Shown here: positions 1-8,812 of the stretch, piece by piece
Numbering within the stretch: the first letter of the stretch is position 1
How the letters are laid out: each line of letters begins with the position of its first letter
NCBI GenBank assembly: GCA_049514955.1
Contig: JBEKUO010000001.1
Location: forward strand, 33,252-97,251
Reading direction: 5' to 3'
DNA length: 64,000 bases
Source: Bog-159 sp049514955
Lineage (GTDB): Bacteria > Acidobacteriota > Terriglobia > Bryobacterales > Bryobacteraceae
Translations under genes and position numbers: made by a program
Notes under the pieces: model-generated
Database searches by the model: none
Told to the model about the DNA's origin: nothing
What the model saw: only the letters and a program-made list of their open reading frames with translations

Positions 1-1
1 G

Positions 2-328
2 ACGCTGGTGGATGCCATTGTGGCGGGCGAAGATTGCGGGCCGCTGAAGCCGCGCCCCAAGCCGTGCGGGCTGCTGGTGTGGGGAGAAGATCCCGGCGTG
101 GTCGACGTCACCTGCGCCACGCTGATGGGTTTCGACTGGCGCCGCATTCCCCTGCTCAGCCATCTGTGCGATGCCCAGGCGCGGGCTTTCAGCGACTTTG
201 CCGGCGAGTTGGCATTTCACGCGCCGGCGCCGGGATTGGAGGACTTTGTACGGAGTGGCGGCGGGCAGTTCGCCTCGCCGGTCGGCTGGGCAGGGGAGAT
301 AGAGCAGCGCCAAAGGAGTAAACTTTAA
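2..328 (+). CDS. DUF362-like protein, C-terminal end (5' partial)
   Basis: The reading frame is open at the left edge, so this is the tail of a longer gene; an internal GTG at 8 is not a convincing start. The visible 109 residues contain the pattern VAGEDCGPLKPRPKPCGLL followed by LMGFDW. That matches what I recall of the C-terminal part of DUF362 proteins (iron-sulfur-associated, function unknown). It ends four bases before the next gene. Family assignment rests on this short pattern only; substrate and role cannot be told from the fragment. Confidence 0.55.
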   Translation, partial: TLVDAIVAGEDCGPLKPRPKPCGLLVWGEDPGVVDVTCATLMGFDWRRIPLLSHLCDAQARAFSDFAGELAFHAPAPGLEDFVRSGGGQFASPVGWAGEIEQRQRSKL

Positions 329-332
329 GTGC

Positions 333-863
333 ATGGCGACCTCGACCAGCGTTCCCGTGGAAGAGTATCTGCGGACCACCTACCATCCGGATATGGATTA
401 CGTGGATGGAGAGCTTGTGGAGCGGCACGTGGGTGAACGTAGGCACAGCCGCTTGCAGATACTATGCGTGCTGCTGCTTGGCCCCCGCGAGCGGGAGCGC
501 GGTTTCCACGTTTTTACCGAACAGCGATTGCGCGTGTTAGGCACGAAACACAGGTATCGCATCCCGGATGTGTGCGTGATGGCGCTGCCTTATCGGTCGG
601 AGCCAGTCCTGACCACTCCGCCCCACCTGGCAATCGAAATCCTATCTCCAGAGGACGAGACGGCTGACATTCTTGCGAAAGTGGCTGACTTCCTGCGGTT
701 TGGCATTCCCCACATCTGGATCGTGGATCCGTACAAGCGCACTTTGCAGGAAGCCGACCGCGAAGGCATCCGCTATCGTACCGACTTGGTGGTCGAGACC
801 GAGTTGGTTGGGCGCATCGACTTCAAGGAACTGTTCTCGCAACTTGAGGAACCCACCGAGTGA
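333..863 (+). CDS. Uma2 family (DUF820) PD-(D/E)XK endonuclease-like protein
   Basis: 176 residues, the usual Uma2 length. The N-terminus has the family opening (VEEYL, then MDYVDGELVER). The nuclease-like core is visible as RYRIPDV (Asp79), LAIEILSPED (Glu102) and Lys116, followed by IWIVDP. Uma2 proteins are widespread in cyanobacteria and acidobacteria, usually in many copies, and their biological role is poorly known; some are associated with mobile DNA. It starts four bases after the DUF362-like gene and may be co-transcribed with it. The ATG at 333 is the only good start. Confidence 0.85.
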   Translation: MATSTSVPVEEYLRTTYHPDMDYVDGELVERHVGERRHSRLQILCVLLLGPRERERGFHVFTEQRLRVLGTKHRYRIPDVCVMALPYRSEPVLTTPPHLAIEILSPEDETADILAKVADFLRFGIPHIWIVDPYKRTLQEADREGIRYRTDLVVETELVGRIDFKELFSQLEEPTE

Positions 864-1357
864 TGGCGTTGGCACCTGCCCTCACTCTGTCCTCCATTTG
901 TCGATAGTTGCAAAGCGCCCTCATCTCTCTACGCCGCGCACCTTACCGTTCGAAGGGCTCTTTCGCGAATTCCAGGCTTCGGACATCCTGGTCCTGCGGA
1001 ACTCTGTGCAACAGCCTGTTGCACAATTCGGAAGATTCTCCGCAGCTAGATATTATGGCATCGCGAAATTATGCAGTAGCCGGCTGCACAATTGCTCTTC
1101 CCTCCAATCTTTGGCAAGACTTGGCACGGAGAGAAGCCCCGCATTTCCGGAACCGCCGCCTTCGGGTCGGCGGGAAGACGGTCGATTATCTTAGCGCCGC
1201 AAGCCCTCCGTACACCTGCCGCGTCAGGATTTCGCGGGCCTACTTGCCAATACAGCGGACCAGCTCGTAGACGGCCACCGCACCCCTGAAAAAAGTCCGC
1301 ACGTTTCAGAGATAAAGTACCGATCCTCTGCCACCATCTGATTTCAACGCTTCCGCA
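864..1357. other. Intergenic stretch, no gene seen
   Basis: About 490 bases between the Uma2 gene and the CapK-like gene. Several overlapping short open frames exist on both strands, but none has a recognisable domain, a good ribosome site or family-like composition. The segment TGCACAATT occurs twice (near 1019 and 1085). It probably holds the promoter of the polysaccharide operon that starts at 1358, but I could not identify a clear -35/-10 pair. Confidence 0.4.
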
Positions 1358-2743
1358 TTGCAAATGGCGCACAGAGCCTATTCCCGGCTACCCATCGCGC
1401 TGCAGCACGTTTGCGCCACGGCCCAAGGCGCTCGGTATTACCACTGGCGTTATGGGGGGATATTTCGAAAGTACTTGGCATACCTCAAACAGACCGAACA
1501 AATCCCCGCGGCACAGATGCGTGACAGGCAAGCGGCCGAGCTCGACCGGCTGCTGCGTTTCGCTGTCACGCACGTGCCGCACTACCGCAAAAATGGCACA
1601 GATGCGCTCACGCAAAAGGACCAGATCCGCGAGCGGCCCGAAGATTTTCTCGCCGATACATACCCGCGCCGGGCGCTGATCCCCTGGCACACCAGCGGCA
1701 CCACGGGGAAACCGCTCACCATCTTCTACAGCCGCGAGGCCATGAAAAAGATGTGGGCCTTCGTGGAGCTGTACCGGAACCAAGCGGGCGTCACCAAAGA
1801 CGACCGGCGAGGCCAATTCACCGGCAAGCTGATCGTACCGCCGGAGCAGTCCGCATCGCAAAAGATCTTCTGGCGGCGCGACCTGGCCAACCACACGCTG
1901 CTGCTTTCGAGCGTTCACCTGCTGCCGGAAAATCTGCCGCACTACGCCGCGGCGCTGGAGCGTCTCCGGCCGGTGTATCTGTGTGGCTATCCATCGTCGA
2001 TATACGTGCTGGCGCAATTCTACCGGCAGTCGGGCCGAACCGCCCTGGGGGCCGCGCCGCACCTCAAGGCAGTGCTCACATCCGCGGAAACGCTCCTGGA
2101 GCACCAGCGGATCGCCATCGAAGAGACCTTCGCCACGCGCGTCTTTGACCAGTACGGGCAGGCGGAGATGCAAAGCTTCTGGTACGAGTGCGAAGCCGGC
2201 CGCATGCACGCGCATCCGCTCGCCGGTGTTACCGAGATCCTGCGGCCGGACGGCACTGCGGCGGCGCCGGGCGAGCTGGGCGAAGTCGTGTTGACGGGCT
2301 TCGTCAATTACGCCATGCCGCTCGTACGATACCGCGTGGGCGACACCGCCTGCTGGGCCGCCGAGCCCTGCCCCTGCGGCCGGGCAATGCCGGTCATCGA
2401 GGAAATCGGCGGACGGCTCGACGATCTCGTATTCACGCGCGAGCGCGGTTTTCTGGGGCGCCTCGATCCGGTATTGAAGGGCGTCCGCAACATTGTCGAG
2501 AGCCAGCTCGAGCAGGAATCGCTGGATGTGTTACGCGTACGCTTCGTGCCCGCGCTGCACTTCACCGCGGAAGACCTGCGGATGCTGGAAACCAACCTCC
2601 GCGCCCGAGTGGGGCGGAGCATACACCTGGAGTTCGAGTGTACCGCTCGCATTCCGCGCACGGCGAACGGGAAGTTCCGCTTTGCAATTTCGCGGCTGGA
2701 CCACGCAGCCATCCCAAAGTCGTGCGCGTCATCACGCGGCTGA
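1358..2743 (+). CDS. CapK-like / phenylacetate-CoA-ligase-type adenylate-forming enzyme
   Basis: 461 residues. The AMP-binding P-loop HTSGTTGKPLTIFYS lies at residues 111-125, a YGQAE motif (A5-like) near 268, and a C-terminal subdomain with GGRLDDLV follows. This belongs to the PaaK/CapK branch of the ANL superfamily, which activates carboxylic acids as adenylates. In polysaccharide loci such proteins are thought to activate or transfer an acyl group to the polymer, but substrates are mostly unknown. It overlaps the following glycosyltransferase by 22 bases, so the two are probably translated together as the first genes of the epimerase/WecA operon. Specific activity is inferred. Confidence 0.8.
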   Translation: MQMAHRAYSRLPIALQHVCATAQGARYYHWRYGGIFRKYLAYLKQTEQIPAAQMRDRQAAELDRLLRFAVTHVPHYRKNGTDALTQKDQIRERPEDFLADTYPRRALIPWHTSGTTGKPLTIFYSREAMKKMWAFVELYRNQAGVTKDDRRGQFTGKLIVPPEQSASQKIFWRRDLANHTLLLSSVHLLPENLPHYAAALERLRPVYLCGYPSSIYVLAQFYRQSGRTALGAAPHLKAVLTSAETLLEHQRIAIEETFATRVFDQYGQAEMQSFWYECEAGRMHAHPLAGVTEILRPDGTAAAPGELGEVVLTGFVNYAMPLVRYRVGDTACWAAEPCPCGRAMPVIEEIGGRLDDLVFTRERGFLGRLDPVLKGVRNIVESQLEQESLDVLRVRFVPALHFTAEDLRMLETNLRARVGRSIHLEFECTARIPRTANGKFRFAISRLDHAAIPKSCASSRG

Positions 2744-3879
2744 ATATAGGCGGCCCGGCGATTCACACGTTGCTCCTGACGCGGGATTTGGCCGCGCTCG
2801 GATATCGCACCGTTTTGGTTGCGGGAAGCTGCGAAGCCGAAGACGGCGACATGCGGTACCTGGTGCGCGACGACGACCCCCTGTGCTGGGTGACGGACCT
2901 GTCGCGCTCCGTGCGGCCGTGGCGCAACCTGAAAGCGCTGTGGCGATTGTGGCGGCTGATGCGGCGTGAGCTGCCCGATATCGTGCACACCCATACGGCC
3001 ATGGCCGGCTGCTTGGGCCGCCTGGCCGCCGTGCTCAGCGGCGCGCCGATTATCATCCACACGTTTCATGGAAACAGTCTCAACGAGTATTTTTCGCGCT
3101 TTCAGGCGGGCGCGTTCCGGCGCATCGAGCAGCTATTGGCGCGATTCACGGATGTGCTGTGCGTAGTCTCGCCGCAACAGGCCAAAGAGTTGAGCGAGGA
3201 GTTTCACATCGCGCCGCCTGACAAATTCCGCGTAGTGCCCCTCGGCCTGGAGTTGCAGCCCTTTTTCGACCTGCCCCCGCCGGCGCCTCGCCCCGGCCCG
3301 CTGACGGTAGGATGGTTCGGCCGGCTAGTTCCGGTGAAAAACGTACCGCTGCTCCTCGCAACCATAGAAGAGGCGCTGCGCCGCGACGAAAATTTGCGAT
3401 TTGTGATCGCCGGAGACGGGCCGGACCGCGGTGCCCTGGAGAGTGTTGCCGGTCTCTACGGCGGGCGCGTGGAATGGCTCGGCTGGCAACGGGACATCCT
3501 GCCGGTGCTGGCCCGCTGCCATGTGGTGCTGCAGACTTCGCGGAATGAAGGCACGCCGGTGGCGCTCATTCAGGGGATGGCCGCGGCACGGCCGTTCGTA
3601 TCGACGGCTGTGGGCGGAGTGGTGGACATGGTCTCCGGTGCCGTCGAGCGCTCCAGCGACGGCGCGCGCTGGTACGCCAACGGCGTCCTGGCCGAGCCGA
3701 ATGCCGCGGCGCTAGCCGGAGCGCTGGCAGCTCTGGCACAAGACCGGCTCCGGCTGGCGCGAATGGGATGCGAAGGGCGGGCCTTCGCCTACAGCCGGCA
3801 TCGCAAGGAACTGCTTGTCGGAAACGTAGATGCACTGTACCGCGAGCTGATACGCAAGAAGTTGAATCCATCGATTTAA
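2722..3879 (+). CDS. Glycosyltransferase family 4
   Basis: 385 residues from the GTG at 2722. The open frame extends upstream inside the CapK-like gene, but only from this GTG does it look like protein (VRVITRLNIGGPAIHTLLL, a typical GT4 opening with a donor-binding glycine loop). The C-terminal half has the nucleotide-sugar domain GWFGRLVPVKN and IAGDGPDR. The usual E-x7-E donor motif reads EGTPVALIQ, with Gln in place of the second Glu. It should be a cytoplasmic retaining transferase adding one sugar to a lipid-linked repeat. It overlaps the preceding gene by 22 bases; the next gene follows after 131 bases. Confidence 0.85.
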   Translation: MRVITRLNIGGPAIHTLLLTRDLAALGYRTVLVAGSCEAEDGDMRYLVRDDDPLCWVTDLSRSVRPWRNLKALWRLWRLMRRELPDIVHTHTAMAGCLGRLAAVLSGAPIIIHTFHGNSLNEYFSRFQAGAFRRIEQLLARFTDVLCVVSPQQAKELSEEFHIAPPDKFRVVPLGLELQPFFDLPPPAPRPGPLTVGWFGRLVPVKNVPLLLATIEEALRRDENLRFVIAGDGPDRGALESVAGLYGGRVEWLGWQRDILPVLARCHVVLQTSRNEGTPVALIQGMAAARPFVSTAVGGVVDMVSGAVERSSDGARWYANGVLAEPNAAALAGALAALAQDRLRLARMGCEGRAFAYSRHRKELLVGNVDALYRELIRKKLNPSI

Positions 3880-4010
3880 CCAGACCTGAAACTACTATTT
3901 CTTGAGATAAGCGGCGGGCTGCCTCGCACCAATATTTTCTCAGTGCTTCTGCAACCGCATCTCTGTCCATCTGTGTTCATCTGTGGTTCCACACGGCTTA
4001 AGGGAGAATT

Positions 4011-5003
4011 ATGAACGTACTGATTACCGGCGGGGCCGGTTTTATCGGATCGCACCTCGCGGAACGGTGCCTAGCCGAGGGATGGAGGGTCTCCATCGTC
4101 GACGATCTCTCGACCGGCTCGTTCGAGAATATCGCGCACTTGAAGGCCAAACCAAACTTCTCCTATACGATCGATTCGATTTTTCATGAGCCGGTGGTCG
4201 CCGAGCTGGTGGACTGTGCGGACGCGGTGTTTCATCTGGCTGCGGCTGTAGGCGTGAAGAGAATCGTGAACGACCCTGTGGGCACGATCGAGACGAACGT
4301 ACACGGCATGGAGGTGGTTCTCCGGTGCGCCGCCAAGAAAGGCAAGCGGGTGATGTTCGCGTCCACTTCCGAAGTCTATGGCAAAAGCACGGACCTGCCA
4401 TTCCGCGAAGACGGTGACCTGGTGTTCGGCCCCACGGATATCGGGCGTTGGAGTTATGCCTGCTCGAAGGCCCTTGATGAATTTCGGGCGCTGGCCTACT
4501 GGGGGCAGAAGATGTTGCCGGTGGCTATTGTGCGACTGTTCAACACCGTAGGCCCGCGGCAGACCGGCCGCTACGGCATGGTGCTGCCGACGTTCGTGCG
4601 CCAGGCCCTGCACGGCGACCCTTTGACCGTCCACGACACCGGTGAGCAACGCCGCTGTTTTTCATATGTGGGCGATGTGGTCGAGGCGCTCGTACGTATC
4701 GCGCAAACACCGAAAGCCGTCGGTGAGGTCATCAACATCGGCAGCGATCGAGAGGTGAGCATCAACGAGCTGGCCGCGCTCGTTAAGGAGATCACCGGCT
4801 CCCCGTCGGCGGTGGAGCACATGTCTTACGAGCAGGCCTACGGCCCGCGATTCGAAGACATGCCGCGGCGCGTTCCATGTCTTGAGAAGCTGGAGCGCCT
4901 GGTGCATTATCGCCCGGCGACTCCGCTTGAAACCATCGTGCGGCGCGTGGTGGATTACGAATGGGTCAGGATGCCGAGGCGCGCCCTCGCCGCCGTAGTG
5001 TAG
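4011..5003 (+). CDS. NAD-dependent nucleotide-sugar epimerase/dehydratase (extended SDR)
   Basis: 330 residues. NAD-binding loop GGAGFIGSH at 7-15, acidic residues after the second strand (VDDLSTGS), STSEVYG at 118-124 and the catalytic Tyr149/Lys153 pair in SYACSK. Family members include UDP-glucuronate decarboxylase, UDP-GlcNAc and UDP-glucose 4-epimerases and dTDP-glucose dehydratases. The motifs do not decide between them, although the general layout is close to the UDP-glucuronate decarboxylase/GalE branch. It supplies a sugar donor for the surrounding transferases. A good ribosome site (AAGGGAG) precedes the ATG. The WecA-like gene starts two bases after its stop. Confidence 0.85.
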   Translation: MNVLITGGAGFIGSHLAERCLAEGWRVSIVDDLSTGSFENIAHLKAKPNFSYTIDSIFHEPVVAELVDCADAVFHLAAAVGVKRIVNDPVGTIETNVHGMEVVLRCAAKKGKRVMFASTSEVYGKSTDLPFREDGDLVFGPTDIGRWSYACSKALDEFRALAYWGQKMLPVAIVRLFNTVGPRQTGRYGMVLPTFVRQALHGDPLTVHDTGEQRRCFSYVGDVVEALVRIAQTPKAVGEVINIGSDREVSINELAALVKEITGSPSAVEHMSYEQAYGPRFEDMPRRVPCLEKLERLVHYRPATPLETIVRRVVDYEWVRMPRRALAAVV

Positions 5004-5005
5004 AG

Positions 5006-6049
5006 ATGCCGATCCTTCTGACAGGTTTGCTTTCGGCGCTGCTCACGTGGCTGCAAATCCGGATGAACTCCCGGCTGGGGCTCACGGCCGCGCCACGGGC
5101 GGACCGCTGGCATGCCCTCCCTACGCCTTCGAGCGGAGGCTTGGCGATTTTTCTGAGCTGCGCGGCCGCCTACTGGCTGGCCTGTCCAGGACGATATCCA
5201 CGAATCGCGCTGGCGGCGGCCGCGCTGTGGATCTTCGGATTTCTAGACGACCGGCTGGGCCTGCGTCCGGCACTGAAGCTCGCGGCACAGGTGGCCGCCG
5301 CTGGGTTCGTGGTCCTGGGTGGCGTAGTATTTCCCCTCACCTCGTGGCACTTGCCCAACGTCGCGCTCAGCATGTTCTGGATCGTGATGATTACGAATGC
5401 CTTCAACCTGATCGACAACATGGATGGGCTATGCGCTGGAGTAGTCATCGTCATTTGCCTGTTCCGCTTCTGGCTGCTCGCCGCGGACGGGCACCTCGCC
5501 GACGCAAACCTGTGCGTAATGCTGGCCGCGGCGTTCGCCGGCTTTCTTCTTTTCAACTACCATCCGGCGCGGATCTTCATGGGCGATTGCGGCAGCCTGC
5601 CGGTGGGTTTCGCGTTGGGCGCATTGACGCTGGCCGGCCCGGCGCCGCCTAAAGGGCTCGTGATGGCGGGATTCTTTTACCCGGCGCTGACGTTTACCTA
5701 TCCGATTTTCGACACGGCGCTGGTTTCAATTTTGCGCAAGCTCGCCGGGCGGCCGATTTCGGTGGGCGGCCGCGACCACAGCTCGCATCGGCTCGCCTCG
5801 CTCGGGCTCGATCAGCGCCAGGTCGTCTGGATTTTGTGGCTGCTGACGGCCTTCGGCGCCAGCCTTGGTCTAACGATTCACTGGAGGCCGGGAGCGCTGT
5901 TCGCCGCCGGAGCGCTGCTGGCAGGTCTGCTGGGACTGTTCGGGGGGTTTCTGGCGACACGGCCGGGATACCCGCTACCGCGGTGGGCCACGGCCTGGGT
6001 GCAACGGCTGGCAATGCTCTCCCGGCAACCAGATTTGCCGGGGATTTGA
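5006..6049 (+). CDS. WecA/MraY-like undecaprenyl-phosphate glycosyl-1-phosphate transferase
   Basis: 347 residues, starting at the ATG at 5006, two bases after the epimerase stop; a longer frame from 4961 would overlap that gene and lacks family support. About ten membrane helices are visible. The family signatures are present: FLDDRLGL (Asp-Asp), NAFNLIDNMDGLCAG, FMGDCGSLPVGF, and GGRDHSSHRLASLGL in place of the HIHH loop. Such enzymes start lipid-linked polymer synthesis by moving a sugar-1-phosphate from a UDP-sugar to undecaprenyl phosphate. It is one of three initiating enzymes in the window. The last codons (RQPDLPG) are encoded by a perfect 8-bp-stem hairpin. Confidence 0.85.
   Translation: MPILLTGLLSALLTWLQIRMNSRLGLTAAPRADRWHALPTPSSGGLAIFLSCAAAYWLACPGRYPRIALAAAALWIFGFLDDRLGLRPALKLAAQVAAAGFVVLGGVVFPLTSWHLPNVALSMFWIVMITNAFNLIDNMDGLCAGVVIVICLFRFWLLAADGHLADANLCVMLAAAFAGFLLFNYHPARIFMGDCGSLPVGFALGALTLAGPAPPKGLVMAGFFYPALTFTYPIFDTALVSILRKLAGRPISVGGRDHSSHRLASLGLDQRQVVWILWLLTAFGASLGLTIHWRPGALFAAGALLAGLLGLFGGFLATRPGYPLPRWATAWVQRLAMLSRQPDLPGI
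6021..6042. repeat. Palindrome inside the end of the WecA-like gene
   Basis: CCCGGCAA and TTGCCGGG form an 8-bp perfect stem around a six-base loop, within the last codons of the WecA-like gene. There is no T-run, so it is not a typical terminator. It resembles the other translated palindromes in this window. Confidence 0.6.
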
Positions 6050-6056
6050 GTCATCC

Positions 6057-6620
6057 ATGGCCAAAGCCCCCATCAGCTCCGCAACCGGGAATCTGCCCGT
6101 ACCCGCTGAAGTCATTGAACGGCGGATCTACCTCATCCGCGGCCAGAAGGTCATGCTCGACAGTGATCTCGCTGAACTCTACCAGGTACTCACGAAGAAC
6201 TTGAACCTGGCGGTGCGCCGCAACCTCGACCGCTTCCCTGAAGACTTCATGTTCCAGCTCACCCAGGACGAGTTCCAAAACTTGAGGTTGCAATCTGCAA
6301 CCTCAAGTTCAGGCTACGGCGGCCGTCGCTACTTGCCTTATGCATTCACCGAGCACGGCGTGGCCATGCTGTCTTCGGTTCTGAGCAGTAAGCAGGCCGT
6401 ACAGATGAACATCGTCATCATCCGCGCGTTCGTCAAGCTCCGCGAGGTTCTTGCCACGCACAAAGACCTCGCCGCTCGAATGGAAAAGCTGGAAGCCGCC
6501 CAGAAGCAGCACGGCTCGATCATTGCCGTTGTAGTTGAAGAGATCAAAAAGCTAAAACAGCCATCTCCGACTCCTCCAAAACGACGCATCGGCTTTACCA
6601 TTGATGACCCGAAGGCCTAA
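6057..6620 (+). CDS. ORF6N domain-containing protein
   Basis: 187 residues. The N-terminal ~110 residues carry the ORF6N domain (IYLIRGQKVMLDSDLAELY, then NLAVRRNLDRFPEDFMFQL and YLPYAFTEHGVAMLSSVL), a DNA-binding domain known from phage antirepressors and common on bacterial chromosomes. The C-terminal ~70 residues are charged and helical, compatible with a coiled coil (ATHKDLAARMEKLEAAQKQ). Targets are unknown. It is seven bases downstream of the WecA-like gene but unrelated in function. Its stop abuts the stop of the convergent gene exactly, leaving no room for a terminator. Confidence 0.85.
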   Translation: MAKAPISSATGNLPVPAEVIERRIYLIRGQKVMLDSDLAELYQVLTKNLNLAVRRNLDRFPEDFMFQLTQDEFQNLRLQSATSSSGYGGRRYLPYAFTEHGVAMLSSVLSSKQAVQMNIVIIRAFVKLREVLATHKDLAARMEKLEAAQKQHGSIIAVVVEEIKKLKQPSPTPPKRRIGFTIDDPKA

Positions 6621-7121
6621 TCACTCCCCCGTCGTCCGCTTCTCAAACGCCTCATAATCGTTCGCGATCGCCTGCGCCAGGGCGAACAGCTTGCTTAGCA
6701 ACTCCTCCGACGACCGGAACTGAATATGCAACTCCCCGGGACTCAGGCCGATGCCTGCCGGCAGGTCCGGCAATCGTTGGCTCAACACCTCCGGCTCCAC
6801 CGGGATGGCCACCCGCGCCCCTGCCTGCAAGCGGCGGATGGCATCCAGCCGCTCCGCCAAGCGCTCCTTGCGGCGCCACTCCATTTTGAAATCCGGGCTG
6901 TCGCGGATCTGCTCCAACTGCGCCACCAGCTTCGGACGGTCGATCAAGAACGTCCGGCCCGCCTGGTAACCGCCGAAGAAGTGAATCAGGTCAATGGCGC
7001 GCCGCCGCCGCAGGCGGAACAGCCGCTCGCAGACTGCGCGATCCACCACCGGCACATCCAGCGTTCGCAATTCTTCCAGGATCTCGGGGACGCGCAGCAG
7101 CCATTGCGCTTTAGCAGGCAT
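6621..7121 (-). CDS. Hypothetical protein, 166 aa
   Basis: I do not recognise a named family. The protein is charged and mostly helical, with an arginine-rich stretch (CERLFRLRRRRAIDLIHFFGG) followed by RTFLIDRPKLVAQLEQI and a C-terminal segment LPAGIGLSPGELHIQFRSSEELLSKLFALA. The opening half could be a helix-turn-helix-like DNA-binding module, but this is a guess. It lies 9 bases downstream of a small PilZ-like gene on the same strand, so the two form a probable two-gene operon convergent to the ORF6N gene. Confidence 0.65.
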   Translation of the reverse strand: MPAKAQWLLRVPEILEELRTLDVPVVDRAVCERLFRLRRRRAIDLIHFFGGYQAGRTFLIDRPKLVAQLEQIRDSPDFKMEWRRKERLAERLDAIRRLQAGARVAIPVEPEVLSQRLPDLPAGIGLSPGELHIQFRSSEELLSKLFALAQAIANDYEAFEKRTTGE

Positions 7122-7130
7122 TTCGCAGGC

Positions 7131-7418
7131 CTATCCGCGTAGCCAGCCCTGCTTCTGCCAGGCCGCCTCGGCGGTGTCCAGCAGCATGTGGTGGATTTCG
7201 ATCCAGAAACCGCCCGGCTCGACATTCAGCACCTCGCCCAGCAGCAGTTGGCCCTCCCATTCCAGGCGTACAGCGCCGTCCTTCTTGACCGGTAATGCCG
7301 CGGCCAGGCGGAGGCGTTTGCCGGAAAGTTCCACGATGCGCGCGGACCCGGCACATGCCCCGTCGCCTAACACGTGCAGTTCGACGAGTTGATCCCGCTT
7401 CCAATTCAGTTCGCGCAT
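7131..7418 (-). CDS. Small beta-rich protein, possibly PilZ-like
   Basis: 95 residues from the ATG at 7418 (MRELNWKRDQLVEL); an open frame reaches to 7706 but would run antisense through the sugar transferase. The sequence is beta-strand-like, with GSARIVELSGKRLRLAAALPV and GEVLNVEPGGFWIEIHH, the spacing seen in PilZ and PilZ-like domains. It lacks a clear RxxxR c-di-GMP motif, so ligand binding is not supported. It is divergent from the sugar transferase at 7455 (37 bases between starts), so the two share a promoter region, and it heads an operon with the 166-residue gene. Confidence 0.6.
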   Translation of the reverse strand: MRELNWKRDQLVELHVLGDGACAGSARIVELSGKRLRLAAALPVKKDGAVRLEWEGQLLLGEVLNVEPGGFWIEIHHMLLDTAEAAWQKQGWLRG

Positions 7419-7454
7419 TGCCCTTCCGTGCCAGTGTACTATGCGTACAGGACG

Positions 7455-8798
7455 ATGTTTACATTTCTCAAGAGCCTGTTTTCCACGCGTATCCTCAGCC
7501 TCATCGTTCCGGAAACGATTCTTATTTTCTCCTGCTATATTCTGGCCGCCTATTGGTCCGGAGGCGTGGACCCTTCCGTATTTCTGCTGTACGACAATGG
7601 GCTGCTGCAGATCGCCCTGGTGGTGGCGGGCGTGCTCGCCGGACTGCAACTCAACAAGCTGTACGTACAGGTAGGCGTGCGCTCGAAGATACTGCTCCTG
7701 CAGCAAATCTGCCTGACGATGGGCGTGACCTTCCTGTTGGAATCGCTGCTGAGCTATCTGCGGAACCCGGGGCTGGTGCTGGCGCCGGCGATCATGCTGG
7801 TCGGCAGCGGCTTGGCCTTGGTGGTGTTGTTCGTCTGGCGCGTGTTCTACAGCGCGGTGCTGTGGAAGAGCTTCGGGACCAAACGGGTGCTCTTTTATGG
7901 GACGAATACGGCCGTGATGGAAACCAGCCGTAGCCTAACCGCACATCCCGAGTTGGGCCTTTCGACGATCGGCTACATCGACGAGGAACGGGCTGCCGGC
8001 ACGCCGCTCCACGGAGCGCCCGTGCTGGGCTCTGCCGCGGACTTCGCGCGGGTGGTTTCCGAGGCGCATCCGGACCGTATCGTCGTGGGCGTTACCGAAC
8101 GCCGCCAGAACATGCCGTGGCGCGAGCTCTTGGACTTGCAGTTCCGCGGCATTGAAATCCAGCCCGTGGGGGAGTTGTACGAAACGGCTTGCGAGCGCGT
8201 GTGCCTGGCGGAGTTGCTGCCCTCGCAACTGATCTTCTCCGACGAACTGGGGGCCCGTCGCGGCGCCATCGCGTTGCAGGCCATCTACTCGAACATAGTG
8301 GCGCTGGCCGGCTTGGCATTGCTGGCGTCGCTGGCGCTGCCGATCGCCGCGGCAGTGAAGTTGTCTTCACGCGGCCCGGTCCTGGAGGGGCATGCACGAC
8401 TGGGGCTGAACATGGTCCCGTTCACGCTTTACCGCTTCCGCAGCCGGCGCGCGGACGGCAGCCCCACGCCAGTCGGCCGATGGCTGCGTCGCCTGCATCT
8501 GGACGGGCTGCCCCAACTGCTGAACGTGATCCGTGGCGAGATGTCCCTGCTGGGGCCGCGGCCCCATCGTCCAGAATTCATCCCGGAGTTGCTGCGGCAG
8601 ATGCCATTTTACGGGCAGCGGCATGCGGTGCGACCCGGTATCCTGGGCTGGAGCCAGCTCAACTGCGACTATGGCCGGCTACGCGACGCGCGGGAATCGC
8701 TGGAGTACGACCTGTATTACATCAAGCATGTTTCTCCGGCGCTGGACGCGTACATCCTCCTGCATAGCTTGATGGAAATGCCCTTCCGGGAAGCATAG
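7455..8798 (+). CDS. Polyprenyl glycosylphosphotransferase (initiating sugar transferase)
   Basis: 447 residues from the ATG at 7455; an in-frame start at 7374 would overlap the divergent gene. There are about four N-terminal membrane helices, then a nucleotide-binding-like central domain (VLFYGTNTAVMETSRSL), one more helix (IVALAGLALLASLALPIAAAV) and a C-terminal catalytic domain with GEMSLLGPRPHRPEF, RPGILGWSQLN and KHVSPALDAY. This is the PssY/WbaP/EpsB type that moves a sugar-1-phosphate to undecaprenyl phosphate. The usual FxSxRPG basic loop is reduced (GPVLEGHARLGLN). It resembles the EpsB_2/TIGR03013-type proteins, but no exosortase or PEP-CTERM gene is in the window. Confidence 0.88.
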   Translation: MFTFLKSLFSTRILSLIVPETILIFSCYILAAYWSGGVDPSVFLLYDNGLLQIALVVAGVLAGLQLNKLYVQVGVRSKILLLQQICLTMGVTFLLESLLSYLRNPGLVLAPAIMLVGSGLALVVLFVWRVFYSAVLWKSFGTKRVLFYGTNTAVMETSRSLTAHPELGLSTIGYIDEERAAGTPLHGAPVLGSAADFARVVSEAHPDRIVVGVTERRQNMPWRELLDLQFRGIEIQPVGELYETACERVCLAELLPSQLIFSDELGARRGAIALQAIYSNIVALAGLALLASLALPIAAAVKLSSRGPVLEGHARLGLNMVPFTLYRFRSRRADGSPTPVGRWLRRLHLDGLPQLLNVIRGEMSLLGPRPHRPEFIPELLRQMPFYGQRHAVRPGILGWSQLNCDYGRLRDARESLEYDLYYIKHVSPALDAYILLHSLMEMPFREA

Positions 8799-8812
8799 CT
8801 CTCAGGCCGAAT

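Noticed and set aside
2188..2721. Upstream extension of the first GT4 frame
   Set aside because: Arg-rich translation inside the CapK-like gene in another frame; the GT4 similarity begins at GTG 2722.
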